A stretch of 14,649 bases of DNA. It comes from Vulcanimicrobiota bacterium. Lineage in GTDB: Bacteria; Vulcanimicrobiota; Vulcanimicrobiia; Vulcanimicrobiales; Vulcanimicrobiaceae. The stretch spans positions 1 through 14,649 of the forward strand of contig JACRTZ010000005.1 of the NCBI GenBank assembly GCA_014304965.1, read 5' to 3'. The number at the start of each line of letters is the position of its first letter. The first letter of the stretch is position 1. This document shows, piece after piece, positions 13,162 through 14,649 of this stretch. Both the position numbers and the translations under genes were made by a program. Under the pieces are notes generated by a model, which ran no database searches, had not been told where the DNA came from, and saw only the letters and a list, made by a program, of their open reading frames with translations.

Positions 13162-13797
13162 ATGACTACTTCCGGCTTACGCATTGCCATTGTCGAATCG
13201 CAGGTGCTGTTCGCAAAGGCCTTATGCGGTATTTTTGCCGACGACCCGGAGTTCAAGGTGGTCGGCGACTATCGGACGCCTCAGACTGCCAACTTGCAAG
13301 GCGTCGCACCGAGCCTCGTCGTGCTGGATCTCGACGGTCAGAACGGCGACATCGCCCTGACCCTCGGCGCGTGTAAGGAGGCCGCTCCGGGCGCTCGCAT
13401 CTGCGTGCTCTCGATGAACCTTTCGCCCGAGATCATGCAACGCTGCCTCTCGAACGGCGCCGAAGCGTACATCATCAAAGACATTTCGCCCGCGGAACTG
13501 ATTCGCGCGGTGAAGACCGTCGCCGAAGGCCAATCGTACGTGGACCCGCGCGTCGCAGGCGGCCTCTTACGGCGCCGCAGCCTCAACGGCGGCAAGCCCG
13601 ACATCATGGAGCTTTCGGCTCGCGAGTCCGAGGTGCTCAAGTTGATCGCCGAAGGTCTGGCCAATAAACAGATCAGCGCACGACTTCACCTTTCCGAGAA
13701 AACGGTCAAGAACCACGTCAGCCGGATCTTCTCGAAACTGAATATCTCCGCGCGAACGCAGGCCGCCGTCCACGCCATCCGCGCCGGCATCGTTTAG
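13162..13797 (+). CDS. NarL/FixJ-type response regulator with LuxR HTH
   Basis: 211 residues. The receiver (about 6-122) begins LRIAIVESQVLF, with Glu12-Ser13-Gln14 where D-D is usual, so the metal-binding second acid is missing. Asp56 (LVVLD), Ser84 (CVLS) and Lys106 (IIKD) are kept. The LuxR domain (about 150-211) is canonical: LSARESEVLKLIAEGLANKQI and LSEKTVKNHVSRIFSKLNISART. The ATG has a purine-rich leader and a recognisable promoter at 13077. It closely resembles the regulator at 6128-6772, including SYxDPRxAGxxLRRRS between the domains, so the two are paralogues and may bind related sites. No cognate sensor kinase lies nearby. It converges with the ArsI-like gene, 16 bases away. Confidence 0.92.
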   Translation: MTTSGLRIAIVESQVLFAKALCGIFADDPEFKVVGDYRTPQTANLQGVAPSLVVLDLDGQNGDIALTLGACKEAAPGARICVLSMNLSPEIMQRCLSNGAEAYIIKDISPAELIRAVKTVAEGQSYVDPRVAGGLLRRRSLNGGKPDIMELSARESEVLKLIAEGLANKQISARLHLSEKTVKNHVSRIFSKLNISARTQAAVHAIRAGIV

Positions 13798-13813
13798 CTC
13801 AGTCTTCGTCCCC

Positions 13814-14254
13814 CTACGGGTCCAGTGCGACCCGGCGGGGGACCGCGACGACGGCCTCGCAGCACGCGGCCGCTTCATCGTCGCGAGCATCGCTCTCGGC
13901 GTGGACGTAATACGTTTCCCAACGCCGGCCCTCAGGATCCGCCGCCCACACTTTCGTCTGCTCGGCATAACAGCACGTCTCTTCACGCTCGACGTCGATC
14001 GTAAAGCCGCCGGCCTGAAGGCGGGTAATTTGCTGTTCAACGCCTTCGGGCGAATCCATGACGATGCCGAAGTGCGCCCCGTGGCCGACGATTGCTTCCG
14101 TATCGAGGTCGAGCGCCAGTTCTAACCCAGGCTCGTCGGTGACGAACAGCGCGTAATCGTGAAGTCGCTTGAGCGGTTGAGCGTTGAGGAGGACGGAGTA
14201 GAACGATACGCTGCGATCAAGATCGCGGGTCGCGAGGTTCAAATGCATCTTCAT
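13814..14254 (-). CDS. arsI: ArsI/CadI-like VOC family protein (putative C-As lyase)
   Basis: 146 residues, a single VOC (glyoxalase/dioxygenase) domain of the ArsI/CadI type. MHLNLATRDLDRSVSFYSVLL supplies metal ligand His4. GAHFGIVM supplies His61, and RRWETYYV supplies Glu113, giving the expected His-His-Glu site. The diagnostic TCCYAEQTKVWAADPEG (about 93-109) contains the vicinal Cys94-Cys95 pair, which in ArsI binds trivalent organoarsenicals. Known ArsI enzymes are Fe(II)-dependent dioxygenases that cleave the C-As bond of methylarsenite; CadI relatives are metal-induced and uncharacterised. A second vicinal pair Cys131-Cys132 lies in a C-terminal extension. No arsR, arsM or arsP is in view, so the arsenic role rests on the motif alone. 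The ATG at 14254 has only a weak ribosome-binding site. Confidence 0.7.
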   Translation of the reverse strand: MKMHLNLATRDLDRSVSFYSVLLNAQPLKRLHDYALFVTDEPGLELALDLDTEAIVGHGAHFGIVMDSPEGVEQQITRLQAGGFTIDVEREETCCYAEQTKVWAADPEGRRWETYYVHAESDARDDEAAACCEAVVAVPRRVALDP

Positions 14255-14356
14255 GCGGCGAGAGCCTTTCGAAAAAGCGATTGGACGGCGTTGTCGTAAT
14301 TCTTGCCGTCATGCCGGGCCTCTTTCTGGCCTTCACATCTGCAAATCCGCGAAAGC

Positions 14357-14649
14357 TCAGCTTTCTTCCGGTTCCGGCGGACGAACCGGCACCCCGTACA
14401 CCTTGTGCGGTGAAATGGCTATTGAGCTCGAGGTTACGTCGCGTTGACAAAATCGGCAAACGGTTGCAGCTGCCGGTATGTGCGAAAAACAGAGCGGACA
14501 TGTCTGTTGCGGTCCCTCGACGGGCCGTTCCAGCGGCGCTTGAACGATTTGAACGAGTTGCGGATTTTTTGACGGCATGACGGCGGCCACGATCAGTGCG
14601 AATATTCCGAAGAAAAAGCCAAGAAGGCCCCAAAGGAAACCGTTATATC
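14357..14649 (-). CDS. Membrane-anchored zinc-ribbon protein, 5' end beyond the right edge
   Basis: The minus-strand frame is open from the window edge to the TGA at 14357. Reading from the edge it gives YNGFLWGLLGFFFGIFALIVAA, a clear membrane helix, followed by VMPSKNPQ and then CPLCFSHIPAAATVCRFCQRDV, a CxxC...CxxC zinc ribbon. The tail is SPHKVYGVPVRPPEPEES. Small proteins with an N-terminal membrane segment, an MPxKNP-like stretch and a C-terminal zinc ribbon are common and mostly uncharacterised. A GTG at 14590 is a possible internal start but would cut the membrane helix away, so I read the gene as continuing past the edge. About 100 bases separate it from the ArsI-like gene, with no convincing site between them. 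Confidence 0.75.
   Translation of the reverse strand, partial: YNGFLWGLLGFFFGIFALIVAAVMPSKNPQLVQIVQAPLERPVEGPQQTCPLCFSHIPAAATVCRFCQRDVTSSSIAISPHKVYGVPVRPPEPEES

Noticed and set aside
14217..14633. Minus-strand frame of 138 codons over the zinc-ribbon gene
   Set aside because: It overlaps both the ArsI-like start and the CxxC zinc-ribbon frame; its own product has no recognisable pattern.

Overview
This is a GC-rich window with dense gene packing, many four-base gene overlaps and frequent GTG and TTG starts. A polysaccharide exporter of the Wza/Wzc type (a periplasmic export protein with a signal peptide plus an inner-membrane tyrosine autokinase) points to a diderm (Gram-negative-type) bacterium. 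The general character of the proteins would suit an environmental lineage such as Eremiobacterota/WPS-2, but that is only an impression and no taxonomic marker is present. No stretch longer than about 300 bases lacks a gene. No rRNA, tRNA or CRISPR was seen.

Layout from left to right. An unrecognised gene runs off the left edge on the minus strand (1-398), preceded by a perfect TATAAT box. A family 2 glycosyltransferase (489-1274, minus) is divergent from a polyprenyl-phosphate sugar-1-phosphate transferase (1419-2867, plus), which would start repeat-unit assembly on the lipid carrier. A small accessory patch follows: a translationally coupled YciI-like/GNAT pair (minus) and an SRPBCC protein (plus). 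An 82-bp MITE-like element with TA target duplications sits exactly in the SRPBCC stop codon.

The centre (4329-9869, minus) is one tightly packed exopolysaccharide operon. In transcription order it encodes a Wza-like export protein, a Wzc-like chain-length regulator/BY-kinase, a LuxR-type response regulator, a stand-alone receiver protein and an O-antigen ligase/polymerase-like membrane protein. Divergent from it (10107-11156, plus) is an ExoA-like glycosyltransferase broken by a single in-frame amber codon. Convergent with that is a gene for a secreted, cysteine-rich protein of unknown function (11069-12448, minus), with a perfect CRP/FNR-type palindrome upstream.

The right side carries a second stand-alone receiver (12630-12980) and a second LuxR-type regulator (13162-13797). 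The module 'single receiver + LuxR regulator' therefore occurs twice, in opposite gene order. All four receiver domains have replaced the second acidic residue of the metal pocket (Glu-Pro/Ser-Gln instead of Asp-Asp), which suggests an unconventional, perhaps phosphorylation-independent, regulatory family tied to exopolysaccharide production. No histidine kinase is present. The window ends with an ArsI/CadI-like VOC protein (minus) and a partial membrane-anchored zinc-ribbon protein running off the right edge.

Together the genes look like an exopolysaccharide/capsule locus: initiation (1419-2867), sugar addition (489-1274 and the broken gene at 10107), polymerisation or ligation (4329-5747), export and length control (6781-9869), with built-in transcriptional control.
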